From Cytophagales bacterium (GTDB lineage Bacteria; Bacteroidota; Bacteroidia; Cytophagales; 172606-1): DNA of 64,000 nucleotides. The position numbers and the translations under genes were made by a program. The stretch covers positions 1 through 64,000 of the forward strand of contig JAUJNL010000013.1 of assembly GCA_030448185.1 (NCBI GenBank), given 5' to 3'. Below are positions 20,465 to 30,699 of the stretch, in pieces (the first letter of the stretch is position 1; the number at the start of each line of letters is the position of its first letter). The notes below the pieces were generated by a model. That model was not told the DNA's origin and ran no database searches. It was given only the letters and a program-made list of their open reading frames with translations.

Positions 20465-22132
20465 CTAATGAGCAAACTTTCTTTTCCGCAGGTAGCTGCG
20501 TAGTACCCCAAAAATACCAATCAGCAATACCGGCAATCCAACATTGAGTAACTGCCACTGCAAACGTTCGTGCTGCACCTTCCCTTTATCCAACGGACGG
20601 AGCATTACTTCCTTCGCCCGGGCGGTAATCAGGCCCTTTTCATCCATCAGATACTCAACTGCGTGCATTATAAACTCCTTGTTAGCGAAGGTTACTCCCG
20701 AAAAACGATCCAGGCCCAGCGGTAAATACTGCCCCGTACGGGGGTCCAGTTCATTCACCGGTAAGTCACCGTCGGCACACACTACTATTTTGGATGGGCG
20801 GTTATATTCACTGAACGTTTTAAAACGGGGATCGGTAGCCGTAATCCGGTTCGCGTACAGAGACCGGAATTTACCTTCGAGCAGATAGGCTATGGGTTGG
20901 CTGCCAGCATTAAATGTTTTAGGGTCAGGCTCCTGACTGGCTTCATTAAAGTCAATCTGTGCTGGTGCGCCGATCACTTTAGAATACTTGGAAGTAAACA
21001 TCAGTGGGGTTTTGGTGATACCTTTGGCCCGCACCGTATCTATACTGCCCGCGTACCGGATCAAAACAGCATCCAGGTTGCGCACCACCGGGTGAGGGGA
21101 AAAAGTGTTGACCAACGGAAAAAACCGCCAGGGCATCATCTTTATCTGCGGACGGTCACCAAACTGCCCCACATTGAGAGGAATCATGGCTGAGTTCAGG
21201 TCCTGGATCAAGTTCTCATTAAGCCGGAAGCCGTACCGAAAAAAAAGATCAGTCAGGTTCAAATCCTGAGGCACTGCCAGGGTACTGGCCCGGTTGACCG
21301 TATCAGATTGGAGCGCATCCACAAAAAACAAGGCCTTGCCACCGTGCACAATAAACTGGTCAATTTTGTATTTATCCTCCTCGCGCAGGGCCGAATCCGG
21401 CTTGATGAGCATAATTACATCCAGCTCCTGAAGGCTGGGCTGCCCGGGCAAATTCACCTGGTATACCTCGTAATTCTCCTGCAAACCAGTAATCAGGTCG
21501 GCCAATCCAATGGGAGCCGGACCTCCGTAACCCCCAATCAGCCCGATGCGCTTCTTTTTCTTCACGGCCAGCCGCCGGATGGCCGAGGCCAGTTCAAATT
21601 CGACGTTCTCCACGGATTGATTCAAAATCTGCTGAGCCGACAGTCCTTTGGTAGCCTGGTTGCCGCGGAGCAGCATCACGGGAACTTCCCGGTCTTTGTA
21701 CCGTACCAGGGCTCCCGGGATCACCAGTTTTTCAACCTTTTTACCCTTCTCATTGTCAAATATACGGCTGGGCTGCAGTCCTTTACGGGCCAGTTCGAGG
21801 ATGGCCCGGTTGCGGGCTTTTTTATCCTCCACGGCGGTAGGGTCGGCGAACTGAAAACGAATATTCTGACCACCGTATACTTCAAATTCTTCCAGTCTTT
21901 CCTGCGTTGCCTTCTGCAAACGTTGGAATCCGGCGGGTAAGTCTCCCGACAAATACACCGTTACAAACACCTGGTCACTGAGGTTTTCGAGTAATTGCCG
22001 GGTAGCGGGGGCAATGCTATACCGTTTATCTTCGGTCAGGTCTACCCGGAAAAAGTACCGCCACGACAGGATGTTCAGCAGTACAATAAGGCCCAGACCA
22101 ATAAAAAAGGGCAGCAGATCTTTGCGTTTCAT
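20465..22132 (-). CDS. gldG: Gliding-motility ABC transporter auxiliary component GldG
   Basis: 555 aa, intact. GldG is a membrane-anchored periplasmic protein that with GldA and GldF forms an ABC transporter needed for gliding in Bacteroidota. Visible: N-terminal TM (about 9-27, FFIGLGLIVLLNILSWRYFF), then RVDLTEDKRYSIAPATRQLL, the hallmark opening of GldG/ABC-type uncharacterised transporters, a mixed alpha/beta domain with IGLIGGYGGPAPIGLADLI and MLIKPDSAL, the segment DRFSGVTFANKEFIMHAVEY, and a C-terminal TM (about 527-545) followed by a basic tail. gldF, normally adjacent upstream, is not present; the next gene is on the opposite strand. Confidence 0.93.
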   Translation of the reverse strand: MKRKDLLPFFIGLGLIVLLNILSWRYFFRVDLTEDKRYSIAPATRQLLENLSDQVFVTVYLSGDLPAGFQRLQKATQERLEEFEVYGGQNIRFQFADPTAVEDKKARNRAILELARKGLQPSRIFDNEKGKKVEKLVIPGALVRYKDREVPVMLLRGNQATKGLSAQQILNQSVENVEFELASAIRRLAVKKKKRIGLIGGYGGPAPIGLADLITGLQENYEVYQVNLPGQPSLQELDVIMLIKPDSALREEDKYKIDQFIVHGGKALFFVDALQSDTVNRASTLAVPQDLNLTDLFFRYGFRLNENLIQDLNSAMIPLNVGQFGDRPQIKMMPWRFFPLVNTFSPHPVVRNLDAVLIRYAGSIDTVRAKGITKTPLMFTSKYSKVIGAPAQIDFNEASQEPDPKTFNAGSQPIAYLLEGKFRSLYANRITATDPRFKTFSEYNRPSKIVVCADGDLPVNELDPRTGQYLPLGLDRFSGVTFANKEFIMHAVEYLMDEKGLITARAKEVMLRPLDKGKVQHERLQWQLLNVGLPVLLIGIFGVLRSYLRKRKFAH

Positions 22133-22289
22133 GGAGGATATTACCGTGCTAAATTACATAGAGTTTGGCTAATCACACCCAAAATACCTTTTTTACCCCC
22201 AAATAGGTGTTTTTAAGCCTTATCACTAATATCATCAAGTTTTAAGGCAGAATTTAATTACTTAATTTTTCGGAATTACTAAGGGAATT

Positions 22290-23226
22290 ATGTCAATTAC
22301 ACGTTCCGGAATTTGTACGTTCCTCACAACTGCGCACTCCTGCTGGCTACTTTCGCAACGTTCGCCCATAGTCTAATCGGGAAAGGACTGATAAAAAGTT
22401 GCAGGCCAGACTTCAGCAACTGGTAAAAGACTTTAGAGGTGACGTCGGTATTTATGTTCACCACCTGAAAACGGGTCAAACGGCTGCTATCAATGCGGAT
22501 ACTCTCTTTCCGACCGCCAGTATGATTAAGATTCCGATCATGGGGTCTGTTTGACAAAATTAATCAGGGGGCGCTTGATTACCACGGAGTACTTTACCTA
22601 CCGTGATTCTTTGCTGTATCCCGGAGAGGACATTCTCGGCGCATTCAAAGACAGTTCCCGGATACCACTTAGCCAGGTAGTAATGCTCATGATTACAACC
22701 AGTGACAACACGGCCAGCTTGTGGAGCCAGTATCTGGCTGGTACGGGGGCCAGCATTAATGGGTGGCTGGCGCAGAACGGCTACCAGTCTACTCGGGTAA
22801 ATTCGCGTACCCAGGGCGACAGGCAGACCGTAATACATACGGATGGGGGCAGACTACGCCCGCGAAATGGCCCGTTTGCGGGCAGCTATCCGACAGGGCA
22901 GGGTGATTAATCCGGAAGCCAGTGAACGGATGTACCGCAACCTGACCCGGATCTATTGGGGATGATCAGGCCCTATCCCAGATTCCACCCTACGCAGGCC
23001 GTTTCCAAGCAGGGTATGGTAGATCAGTCCCGTTCCGAAGTGATGCTGGTGTGCACCGCATGGAGATTACGTATTTTGTGTGATCACCAAAATCAGGCCG
23101 ACACCTCACCGGGAGAGAAATAATGCAGGATATGTATTATTGCGCCAAGTATCTGGCCTATTGTGGAGTTACTTTGAACCAAAGTCGGATTGGCAACCAG
23201 CGTTAAAACCAGCTAAGTGGTACTAA
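22290..23226 (+). pseudogene. Beta-lactamase-like serine hydrolase (class A fold), frameshifted
   Basis: From about 22290, after a signal-like stretch, one frame reads LQARLQQLVKDF, DVGIYVHHLKTGQTAAINAD and TASMIKIPIM (the S-x-x-K catalytic motif). After a shift at about 22545 it reads ALDYHGVLYLPDSLLYPGED and TTSDNTAS (the S-D-N motif), and after further shifts QTTPREMARLRAAIRQGRVI and VMLVCTPHGDYVFCVITKN. A last frame ends GYVLLRQVSGLLWSYFEPKS...PAKWY at 23226. These are class A beta-lactamase/PF13354 features; similar Bacteroidota proteins are often unannotated secreted hydrolases rather than resistance enzymes. Span about 312 codons, normal. At least three indels are needed. Confidence 0.65.
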
Positions 23227-23375
23227 TCGGACTTTTGTTCTAAATGAACCTTAAAAAACGCGGATACATCGAATTTAACGTACAATGAAATATTTTTTGC
23301 TTTGAATTTAGCTGTAGAAACAAATAGTCAAGGTAATAGTTTCATTAAAAAAACCTTGGCTGTCTAATTACCTTT

Positions 23376-23876
23376 ATGGGTCTGTTACCGATTTTTCTTG
23401 CACTTGCTGGTTTTATCTTTCTGTGGGCGCGGTAAACCCATGAACAGTTTTGCTGCCCGGCAGCAAAGCATCCGCGACTTACGCGAGGCCGAAGATTTGC
23501 TTACCAGTTTGCGCAAAGAGATTCTTGATAAGCTTACCAATTACCTGACAAGCAGGGGTGTTACAATTCCCCGCCTACCTGTTACAAAAATGGACGGCAG
23601 ATCGGAAACCAGTTCCAGGCAACATACCGTAGAACTGGCGGAGCAGTGGCACGAATTTATTCAAACCATACTACCTTGTCCGGTGATCCCGCATTGGTGG
23701 AACTCATCGAACAATTTGATGACATTACCAGCCGTCAGGTCCGTACGCAAACCCGCCTTCAGGCAGCAATTAATGAGTACAACCGGCTCCGAAGCCAGAT
23801 GCCGTTTCGATTGATTGCGGTGCTGTTTTGGCTTCCGGCCCATCGAGACCAGTTATTGAAGAACCAATCTGACTGA
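23376..23876 (+). pseudogene. LemA-like membrane protein, frameshifted
   Basis: The start at 23376 gives a hydrophobic N-terminus (MGLLPIFLALAGFIFLWA) matching the single TM of LemA proteins. A shift at about 23430 leads to NSFAARQQSIRDLREAEDLL, a helical region, and a second shift at about 23650 leads to LVELIEQFDDITSRQVRTQT, then AINEYNRLRSQMPFRLIAVL to the stop at 23876. The YNRL...MPFRLIA segment matches the C-terminal LemA helix. Span 167 codons, slightly below LemA (about 185). LemA function is poorly known. It follows the serine hydrolase by 149 bp on the same strand. Confidence 0.5.
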
Positions 23877-23945
23877 ATTTGTATTAAGGCGGTTTTTCTG
23901 CAAATCCTTCGTTATAAACCACTGTAACCCAGAACAACTATAAAT

Positions 23946-23981
23946 ACCCATAAAAAAATAATTATTATTTTTTTGGGTTTA
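23946..23981. terminator. AT-rich hairpin with ACCCA/TGGGT base
   Basis: ACCCATAAAAAAATAAT pairs with ATTATTTTTTTGGGT, giving a stem of about 14 bp with T and A tracts on both sides. It follows the LemA-like gene by 70 bp. The remaining 24000-24398 is AT-rich with no gene recognised. Confidence 0.55.
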
Positions 23982-24398
23982 CCTTACAATATTTTAGCGG
24001 ATTAATAAATAAAAGAATAAGTAGAAGCAGCAAGACAACCAGCTACTTATTCCTTTTGGGTGATAGAATAGTAAAAATAATTGATTGATAATCAGTTAGT
24101 TATAAAACTATTTAATTGTAAGTTCTGATTGTCAAATAGTTTTAATATAAGTAAAATTACCAATTTATCGCCCGAAAGGGAATAACCAATACGGTGGAGA
24201 CAACACCTGAATGTATACCCTGAATATATTACATTCTTGGTAAGAGTCTATTCTTTACCGAGTGATTTCTGATCGACAACCACGCCTTGGAATTTTTCTC
24301 TATCCAGTCCTTTACAACCTGAGTGATTTTACGGCACTTGCCTTTATCACAACATGGTGATTTTTATATAATACGATACGTTACGAGCAGCTTAATTT

Positions 24399-26038
24399 AT
24401 GGAAATCAAATTTCTACGCTATTTGGCGTTCCTGCTTTTTATTGCCCAAATAGTTCTTTCCTTCGGAGAAGGAACCAAACAACTACAGCCAATCTCCGAC
24501 GAAAAAGGCAATCAATGTAAGCTCGATATTCTGGACAGAAATGAGAACGGCGGCACTGAGTTTGCCAGTTACCGTGCTTCTGAGGACGAAAGGCTACATA
24601 TTCACATCAAAAATCCGTTAACGGAAACTTTTATACTTCGGCTTGGGAAGACGATTTCTTTCGGGCAGCGAGGTTCCGGTTTTCTCGGATGTTACGGTGT
24701 ATTACCGGATCAAAGATCCGCAAGGCAACATTGTTTTGGTCCCTTCAAAATGCCGGAACCGGGAGAACAAGGTTTTATTAATTCATACCAGGAAGCAGTA
24801 GCGGGCCCTGATATTGTGGCAGGTTTAGGCGGTTACTACGCCCTGAGTTATCAGCCGGAAAAAGCCGGAGACTACTATATAGAATTCAACGCTGAAAATC
24901 CGGTTGATTTTGTAGATAAAAACTTCAAAATAGACCTGTTTGATATTTCTGTAGTTAACAATGCAACCAATCAAATTCAGAATGGACGGCTTTGGGCAAA
25001 GGTCTGGGATCTGATTACGCTGGACGGAAAGGCCGCCGTGCAAGCAGATTTTTACATTTACACCCCGGATGGGGTAGTTTCCAAAGTAGCTTATAATGGT
25101 TTGCAACCGTGGGTTTTAATGTATATGCCAATAGTGTGCAGGGTTTTAAGTCTTCCAAAGGACGGACTATTCAACCCGAATACAAACTTTTCTTAAATAA
25201 CCCCGATCCAACTGTATTTCTGCCTGGGAAAAGTTCTCTCTGACTTCCCCAACTACCATTGATTGCGCTACCAATGGCTATACGCTCAATGTGTTTGCCT
25301 CCAAAACCTATGCTGGCCCAGATTTATTTGGATCTGAATGGTAAGGATGGTTACCAGGGAAAACTCAAAAGATGTTCCTTTCCCAGTTGATTTAATCGCT
25401 GGCAAAAATCAAATTCCTTGGGATGGAAGAGACGGCCTGGAGGTTATTTGCCTCCAGGGCAGCATTATTTCCGGAAATCTGATCGTACAAGCTAACCGGA
25501 TCAACCTCGGTACACGATGCCGAGAATCATCCGGACGGATTTATCATTACCCTTCAAGGTCCTTATGATAACATGTCGGCAAAATTATATTATGACGACA
25601 CAGCTATTGAGGGAGGTACTGCCACCGAAGGATGCTTATACCCTTATCGACAGAGTGTCATAGCTGGGGTAATGACTTCGGGAATTTTAATATTATCAAT
25701 ACCTGGTGGTATACTTGGGATGTTAGTCAGCCTTTTTCAATTGAGCTCCCCCTATGCGACTGGCAGTCGCTATTCATTCCGGAAGGTTACTCCCCGAACG
25801 GCGATAACTCCCATGATACTTTTGTCATAAACGGAGTAGCTGGACTACAAGTGAATATTGAAATCTTAACCGCTGGGGTAATCTGGTCTATAAGAATGCT
25901 AACTACCGGAACGACTGGGATGGCCATAGCAATGTCGGACTTCGCATTGGGGACAAATTGCCGGATGGTACCTATTACTACATCATTAGACTCAGTGACG
26001 GACGGAAATTTATGAACTTTCTGACTTTAGCCAGATAA
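24399..26038 (+). pseudogene. T9SS type B (gliding-type C-terminal domain) secreted protein, frameshifted
   Basis: The start at 24399 has a signal-like N-terminus (FLRYLAFLLFIAQIVLSFGE). The first 265 residues are in one frame and look like extracellular beta domains (ASEDERLHIHIKNPL, SYQPEKAGDYYIEFNAENPV). After several frame changes the C-terminus reads SLFIPEGYSPNGDNSHDTFV, INGVAGLQVNIEI, a W-G-N-L-like core, then DKLPDGTYYYIIRLSDGRKF and the stop at 26036-26038. P-x-G-x-SPNGD with the DGTYYY element is the hallmark of the gliding-motility-associated C-terminal domain, the type B signal for export by the type IX system. Span about 546 codons. The partner PorP/SprF gene follows after 182 bp. 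Confidence 0.75.
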
Positions 26039-26220
26039 ATCTAAAGTTGATGAGTGGAGAATAGAATGCTCTTTCATTCATAAACTTAAAATGCAGGCAT
26101 TCAATTCATTAAATACAGGATACGACCAACGGTAGAATAGAGTAAGAAAGGATTTTACCACAATTACTCAACCATCAATTCTTTATCGGCACATTCATCT
26201 CATCAGCACATTTCCTTTCT

Positions 26221-27155
26221 ATGCATAAAACTTTTACCCTTCTTCTGCTCCTGACATGGATCCGTTCGGTAGCAGTGTATGCCCAACAGACCCCATGTAT
26301 TCGCAGTATATGTTTAATACCCTGGCGATTAACCCTGCCTATGCGGCAGCCGGGAAGTATTGAGTATTACCAGTCTCTACCGCAAGCAATGGGTCGGGAT
26401 TAACGGGGCTCCCACTTCCCAGACCATATCCCTGGATATGCCCATTGCTCGTAAAAATATCGGTATGGGTATACAAGTGTATAATGACCGGTTGGGAATC
26501 AGCCGTAACACCGGAGCCTACTCCAGTTTTTCCTACCGCCTCCGTTTCCCGTGGGTACCTTAGCCTTCGGCATGCAACTGGGCGTAACCCAATTTCAGGC
26601 TAATTACACTTCCGTAAAACTGGATCAGTATGCTCCCCAGCAACCGGACGCAGCTTTTGATCAGAATGTAATTTCATTGCTACCCAACGTAGGAGCGGGA
26701 GTATACTACAGCACGGATCGATTTTATATGGGAGCCTCCATGCCCCACCTGCTCAAAAACCGGTTGAACTGTTCCGGGGAAAACCTCGTGATTGGAAACC
26801 GGGCCTCCCAGTACTGTCATCTTTTTCCTGAGTGCCGGCTATGTATTCGATTTATCCCAGCGTGTCAAATTAAAGCCTTCCATGCAACTCAAAATGGCAG
26901 GAGGCGCCCCGGTGCAATTTGATGCCAATGTTAATGCCTGGTTCTACGACCGTTTTGCCGTGTAGGGCTCTCTTACCGTACGGGGGATGCTATGGAAGGA
27001 ATGGCAGAATTTCAGGATCAATAACCAGTTCCGGCTGGGCTATGCCTACGATTGGACAACCTCTAAACTGACCCGGTATAATTCCGCCACGAACTTATGC
27101 TCCGTTACGAATTGGGCTTCCGCCACGACCGATTTTGTCTCCCAGATACTTCTAA
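26221..27155 (+). pseudogene. PorP/SprF family type IX secretion membrane protein, frameshifted
   Basis: The start at 26221 has a signal peptide ending VYAQQ. With one correction the mature start reads TPMYSQYMFNTLAINPAYAA, the PorP/SprF signature. Then come LYRKQWVGINGAPTSQTISL, NIGMGIQVYNDRLGISRNTG, VGTLAFGMQLGVTQFQANYT, LPNVGAGVYYSTDRFYMGAS, the strands LSAGYVFDLSQRVKLKPSMQ and QFRLGYAYDWTTSKL, and SPRYF with a stop at 27153-27155. These are about 14-stranded outer-membrane barrels that partner type B substrates; they often sit directly downstream of the substrate gene, as here. About five indels are needed; span about 311 codons, normal. Confidence 0.78.
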
Positions 27156-27287
27156 GCAACAAATTCTAAATGTTGAATGCGAAAGGTTAAATGAGAAATA
27201 AGAAACACTCATTCCTCTTTCTCATTGAGCATTCAACACTTAACATTCAGCATTTCTAAAAGTGCCGGCAACCAGACTATTTGAACC

Positions 27288-29680
27288 ATGCAAAGTATTA
27301 CCAAAATATTAGTTGTTTTCCTGTTAATCCTGATGGCTCAGGCTACTTTTGCCCAGCCCCCCCGGATGCGGATAGCTGACAAAAGGTATGAACGTTTGGC
27401 TTATTCCGCGGCCATTCCTCTCTACGAGGACGTTCTGCGCCATGAGCCGGACAACCTTCAGGCACTGCTCAAACTGGCTGATAGTTACCAGAAGGTAAAA
27501 GACACCCGAAATGCGGAAAGAGTGTATGGAATGCTGGTCAAGCGCAAGAATGTTCCCGTTGAAACGTACCTGCGCTATGCCCAGGTACTTGCCGAAAACA
27601 ACAACTACGAAGCTTCCCGCCAATGGTTTATGCGGTATGAGCAGGTAAACCGCTCCGATAAACGGGGAGAACGATACGCAAAGTCTTACTCCACGTTGGG
27701 AGATTTTTTTGCCGATTCTGTTTTCTATAATATCCATTATTCTACCCTGAACTCGGGCTACTCTGACTTCAGCCCCGCCTATTATAAGAATGGTTTGGTG
27801 TTTGTTTCTTCCCGTCCGCGGGAAGCAGCCGTGAACCGTATTTATGAGTGGGATCAATCGCCCTTCCTGGATCTGTATTTTGTGCCTGACACTGCCAGTA
27901 TTGGGGATGAGAATATGGATAAGAACCCCGGCTACGCCGGTAAAAAGACTTCTGCCCGAATAGAGAAATCGTACCATTTTAACGATGACGATACCCCGCC
28001 GACCTCCAATGATTCTCCTACCCTGGGGTATAATTTTAATCCGGCCCGTCGAGATCCGGAAGTAAGAACCACCATTAGCTTGACCGAGGTCTTCCCGCTA
28101 GTCGGCGACATTAATTCCAAATTTCACGAAGGCCCCGTTGCTTTTTTTCCGGCCGGCGATTCAGTGGTTTTTACCCGTAACAACTACGTAAAAGGCAGTT
28201 ACGGGGAAAGCGCCGACGGTACCAATAAACTTAAATTGTACACGGCAAATTTAAAGGAAGGCCAATGGACCCATATTCACGAGTTTCCTTTTAATAGTGA
28301 GGAGTATTCTACGGGCCACCCAGCCCTCTCTCCCGATGGCCGGCGGCTGTACTTTGTGTCAGATATGCCTGGTGGCTTCGGGGGAACCGACCTCTACGTA
28401 AGTACTTGGGCTAAAGGTACCTGGAGCAAACCCCTCAATCTGGGAAGTACCGTTAATACGGAAGGCAACGAGATGTTTCCATTTATTGCGGCTGATGGTG
28501 AAATCTACTTTTCCTCTGATGGCTTAGGCGGTTTGGGTGGATTGGACATCTATCGGGCCAGGATTACCGAAGGCAACGCGGAGTACGTAGTCAATATGAG
28601 TTTCCCGATCAACTCCCGCAAGGACGATTTCGGTATTATTATCGATAAGCAAAATCGCCGGGGCTACTTCTCCTCCAACCGGAAGCGAGGCAAAGGTGAC
28701 GATGATATCTATAAATTCACCTATACCCCCCCTACGAATCTCCGGCTGGAAGGCATCGTGCTACTGGTAGGCACTGAAGAACCCATTGCTCAGGTAGACA
28801 TTCAATTTAAGGAGCTGACTAATTTACGGGGCAAAGCGGAAACGCCTGCGGACGGGAAATTCCGGTTCGGTGATATTAAAGCCGAAAAGGAATACGAGAT
28901 TGTGGCCAACAAGGCGGGGCTACGCGGGCAAATTGCCAAAGTCAGTACCAAAGGCGTTCAGCCGGGTGGCGTAGTATACGTAAAGATTTACATGGACAAA
29001 GATATCTTCTTTGCGCTGGATGGAACGGTAATCAACCGCACCAAGCTTAATCCGGTCATTGGTGATACGGTTACCCTGCGCAATGTCACTACGGGAGGAT
29101 TTATCCGAACCATTACGGATGAGTTTGGCCGGTTCCATTTCGAACTTGACCCCAGCAGCCGTTATGAGGTAAGTGGCAAGGAAAAGAATATCAAGACCAA
29201 TACGGTAGGTATTTCTACGGTAGGCAAAACGGAATCCGAAGTTTTCACCGCGTTATTGTACCTGTATGAGCCCAATGAATGCGAAAAGATTAAGCTGAAA
29301 TTCTTTATTCCGAACATTTACTATGATCTCGATAAGTACAACATCCGGAGTGACGCGGCAAAAACACTGACTAATGTATTGGAGATGATGAAACTACACC
29401 CGGAAATCAGGATTCAGCTGGGAGCTCATACGGATAGCCGGGCCAGTCAGGCTTATAACGTGGTGCTTTCAAAAACCGGGTCAATTCAGCTATTGACTGG
29501 CTGGTGGAAAGAGGGATAGAACGAAGCCGTTTCACGCTGGCTTATTACGGAGAAACCAAACTGGTAAACCGCTGCGGTGACGATGTATACTGCCCCGAAA
29601 CCGAACACCAATACAATCGTCGTACGGAATTTAATGTGATTCTGAACGGCGAAGATTTAACGAGAAAGATCTGTAAGTAG
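27288..29680 (+). pseudogene. OmpA family protein with TPR, beta-propeller and CarboxypepD_reg domains (PorE-like), one late frameshift
   Basis: A signal peptide (to about residue 23, ATFAQ) is followed by TPR-like helices (about 30-140), a WD40-like/PD40 propeller (about 160-480, with STGHPALSPDGRRLYFVSDM, GGTDLYVS, GNEMFPFIAADGEIYFSSDG, GGLDIYRA), two carboxypeptidase-regulatory-like folds (about 485-640) and an OmpA C-terminal domain (KLKFFIPNIYYDLDKYNIRS, IQLGAHTDSRASQAYNVVLS). The frame breaks at about 29470, where an A-run is one short; the restored tail reads NRVNSAIDWLVERGIERSRF to LTRKICK, stop at 29680. The domain order matches PorE of the type IX system, which binds peptidoglycan. 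It follows PorP/SprF by 132 bp. Corrected length about 797 aa. Confidence 0.82.
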
Positions 29681-29704
29681 ATTCGGACTAAGATTATAGA
29701 TTGC

Positions 29705-29741
29705 GGGTTTCCGGCTTAGACCAGCCGGAAACCCTTTTTTT
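29705..29741 (+). terminator. Rho-independent terminator of the T9SS block
   Basis: GGGTTTCCGGCT (29705-29716) pairs with AGCCGGAAACCC (29723-29734), 12 bp with a 6-base loop, followed by seven T. It lies 24 bp after the PorE-like stop. Confidence 0.92.
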
Positions 29742-29833
29742 ATCCTCCGCTGAAATAGGCCTAACAAAATCCTTTCATTGCAACCATTTTACGGGAATCC
29801 GGGTCTTTAGGGTACATTCAAAACCTGTAAAAA

Positions 29834-30258
29834 ATGTCCTTTAGATTTTCGTATTCGCTTTCCGTAGGGTTGCTCCTATTGACAATGGCAGTTGCCTGTC
29901 ACCAGAAAGACCCCGAACCTGAAGATAACCTAAATCGGCTGTATGACCACTGGACGTGGCTGGAGTCTTGCGGAGGGTTAACCGGCGGATGCAGACCCGC
30001 CGATAAAATCCGGATGATTGAATTCCGGGAGGACGGAAACTTGCTGGTATGGGAAGACGGTAATCCGGCACGCACTTCGAGGTTTAGCATTGCCGAAGGA
30101 AAAGCATTTATTCGAATGCACCTCAGCCTCTAATTCAATACGATTCTACCAGTATCAAACATTCTTACCAGATTAGCGGCGATACGCTGAAATTGCGGGA
30201 GGAAGTTTATGATGGTTTTGAGCACCTGTACATTAAAACCCGTATAATAATTGACTGA
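29834..30258 (+). pseudogene. Small lipoprotein, one frameshift
   Basis: MSFRFSYSLSVGLLLLTMAV is followed by AC-HQKD: a lipobox with the cysteine at residue 22, so an outer-membrane or surface lipoprotein. The body (HWTWLESCGGLTGGCRPADK, MIEFREDGNLLVWEDGNPAR) resembles the small beta-barrel lipoproteins of Bacteroidota (lipocalin/META-like), but no specific family is claimed. The frame ends early at 30132; an adjacent frame continues LIQYDSTSIKHSYQISGDTL to TRIIID with a stop at 30256-30258, giving about 141 residues. That stop overlaps the next start codon (TGATG), so the two genes are probably translationally coupled. Confidence 0.65.
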
Positions 30259-30641
30259 TGAAACAATTTCTATGGTTTGCAGTACTGTTACTGCTCCTTT
30301 CCTGCCATAAAATTAAAGTTTCTCCCGACGAAGCGGGAAACCGGTCGGCCTGTAATGTTCAAAATCCGTTGGAGAATTTACCCTGGTTACGGAAGCAAAT
30401 TGCGGATTTTAAGGAAAGAACTACGGGTAAAGAAGACTATTGCGGCATGATCGTGTACCAGGCAATTTATCAAAATCAAACGGTTTTTATCATTGATGTC
30501 ACCAGCGGTTCCCGGATCATCTGCTGTGGCTGCGGCGGCACGGCTTATAACTGTAAGGGAGAGAAAGTAGCAGATTGTGCCTGGGGCATCCCAGCAGTAT
30601 CAACGGATAAAAAAGTTATTTATCAATTGATTCCTGAATAA
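30258..30641 (+). CDS. Small Cys-rich lipoprotein
   Basis: 127 aa, intact. MKQFLWFAVLLLLLSC is a short lipoprotein signal with the lipidated cysteine at residue 16. The mature part has LENLPWLRKQIADFKE, a polar helix, YQAIYQNQTVFIIDVTS, and a compact cysteine cluster ICCGCGGTAYNCKGEKVADC, then a strand pair ending VIYQLIPE. The pattern is seen in Cytophagales lipoproteins of unknown function; no role is assigned. It overlaps the preceding lipoprotein gene by one base. A strong hairpin overlaps its stop codon. Confidence 0.8.
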   Translation: MKQFLWFAVLLLLLSCHKIKVSPDEAGNRSACNVQNPLENLPWLRKQIADFKERTTGKEDYCGMIVYQAIYQNQTVFIIDVTSGSRIICCGCGGTAYNCKGEKVADCAWGIPAVSTDKKVIYQLIPE

Positions 30642-30688
30642 CCTAAAAGCCCGCTGAGAGGTATATCTCAGCGGGCTTTTAGGTTATT
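30637..30688. terminator. 23-bp perfect hairpin, bidirectional terminator between lipoprotein and gltD
   Basis: Arms 30637-30659 and 30666-30688 are perfect reverse complements with a 6-base loop; the core AAAAGCCCGCTGAGA has A/T tracts on both ends. The hairpin includes the lipoprotein stop codon and ends 12 bp before the gltD stop, serving convergent genes. Confidence 0.93.
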
Positions 30689-30699
30689 TGATACGGCGC

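Noticed and set aside
22551..22910. Serine hydrolase region as a resistance beta-lactamase
   Set aside because: S-x-x-K and S-D-N motifs fit the wider class A fold, but the gene is broken, and similar Bacteroidota proteins are mostly not resistance enzymes; no claim of resistance is made.
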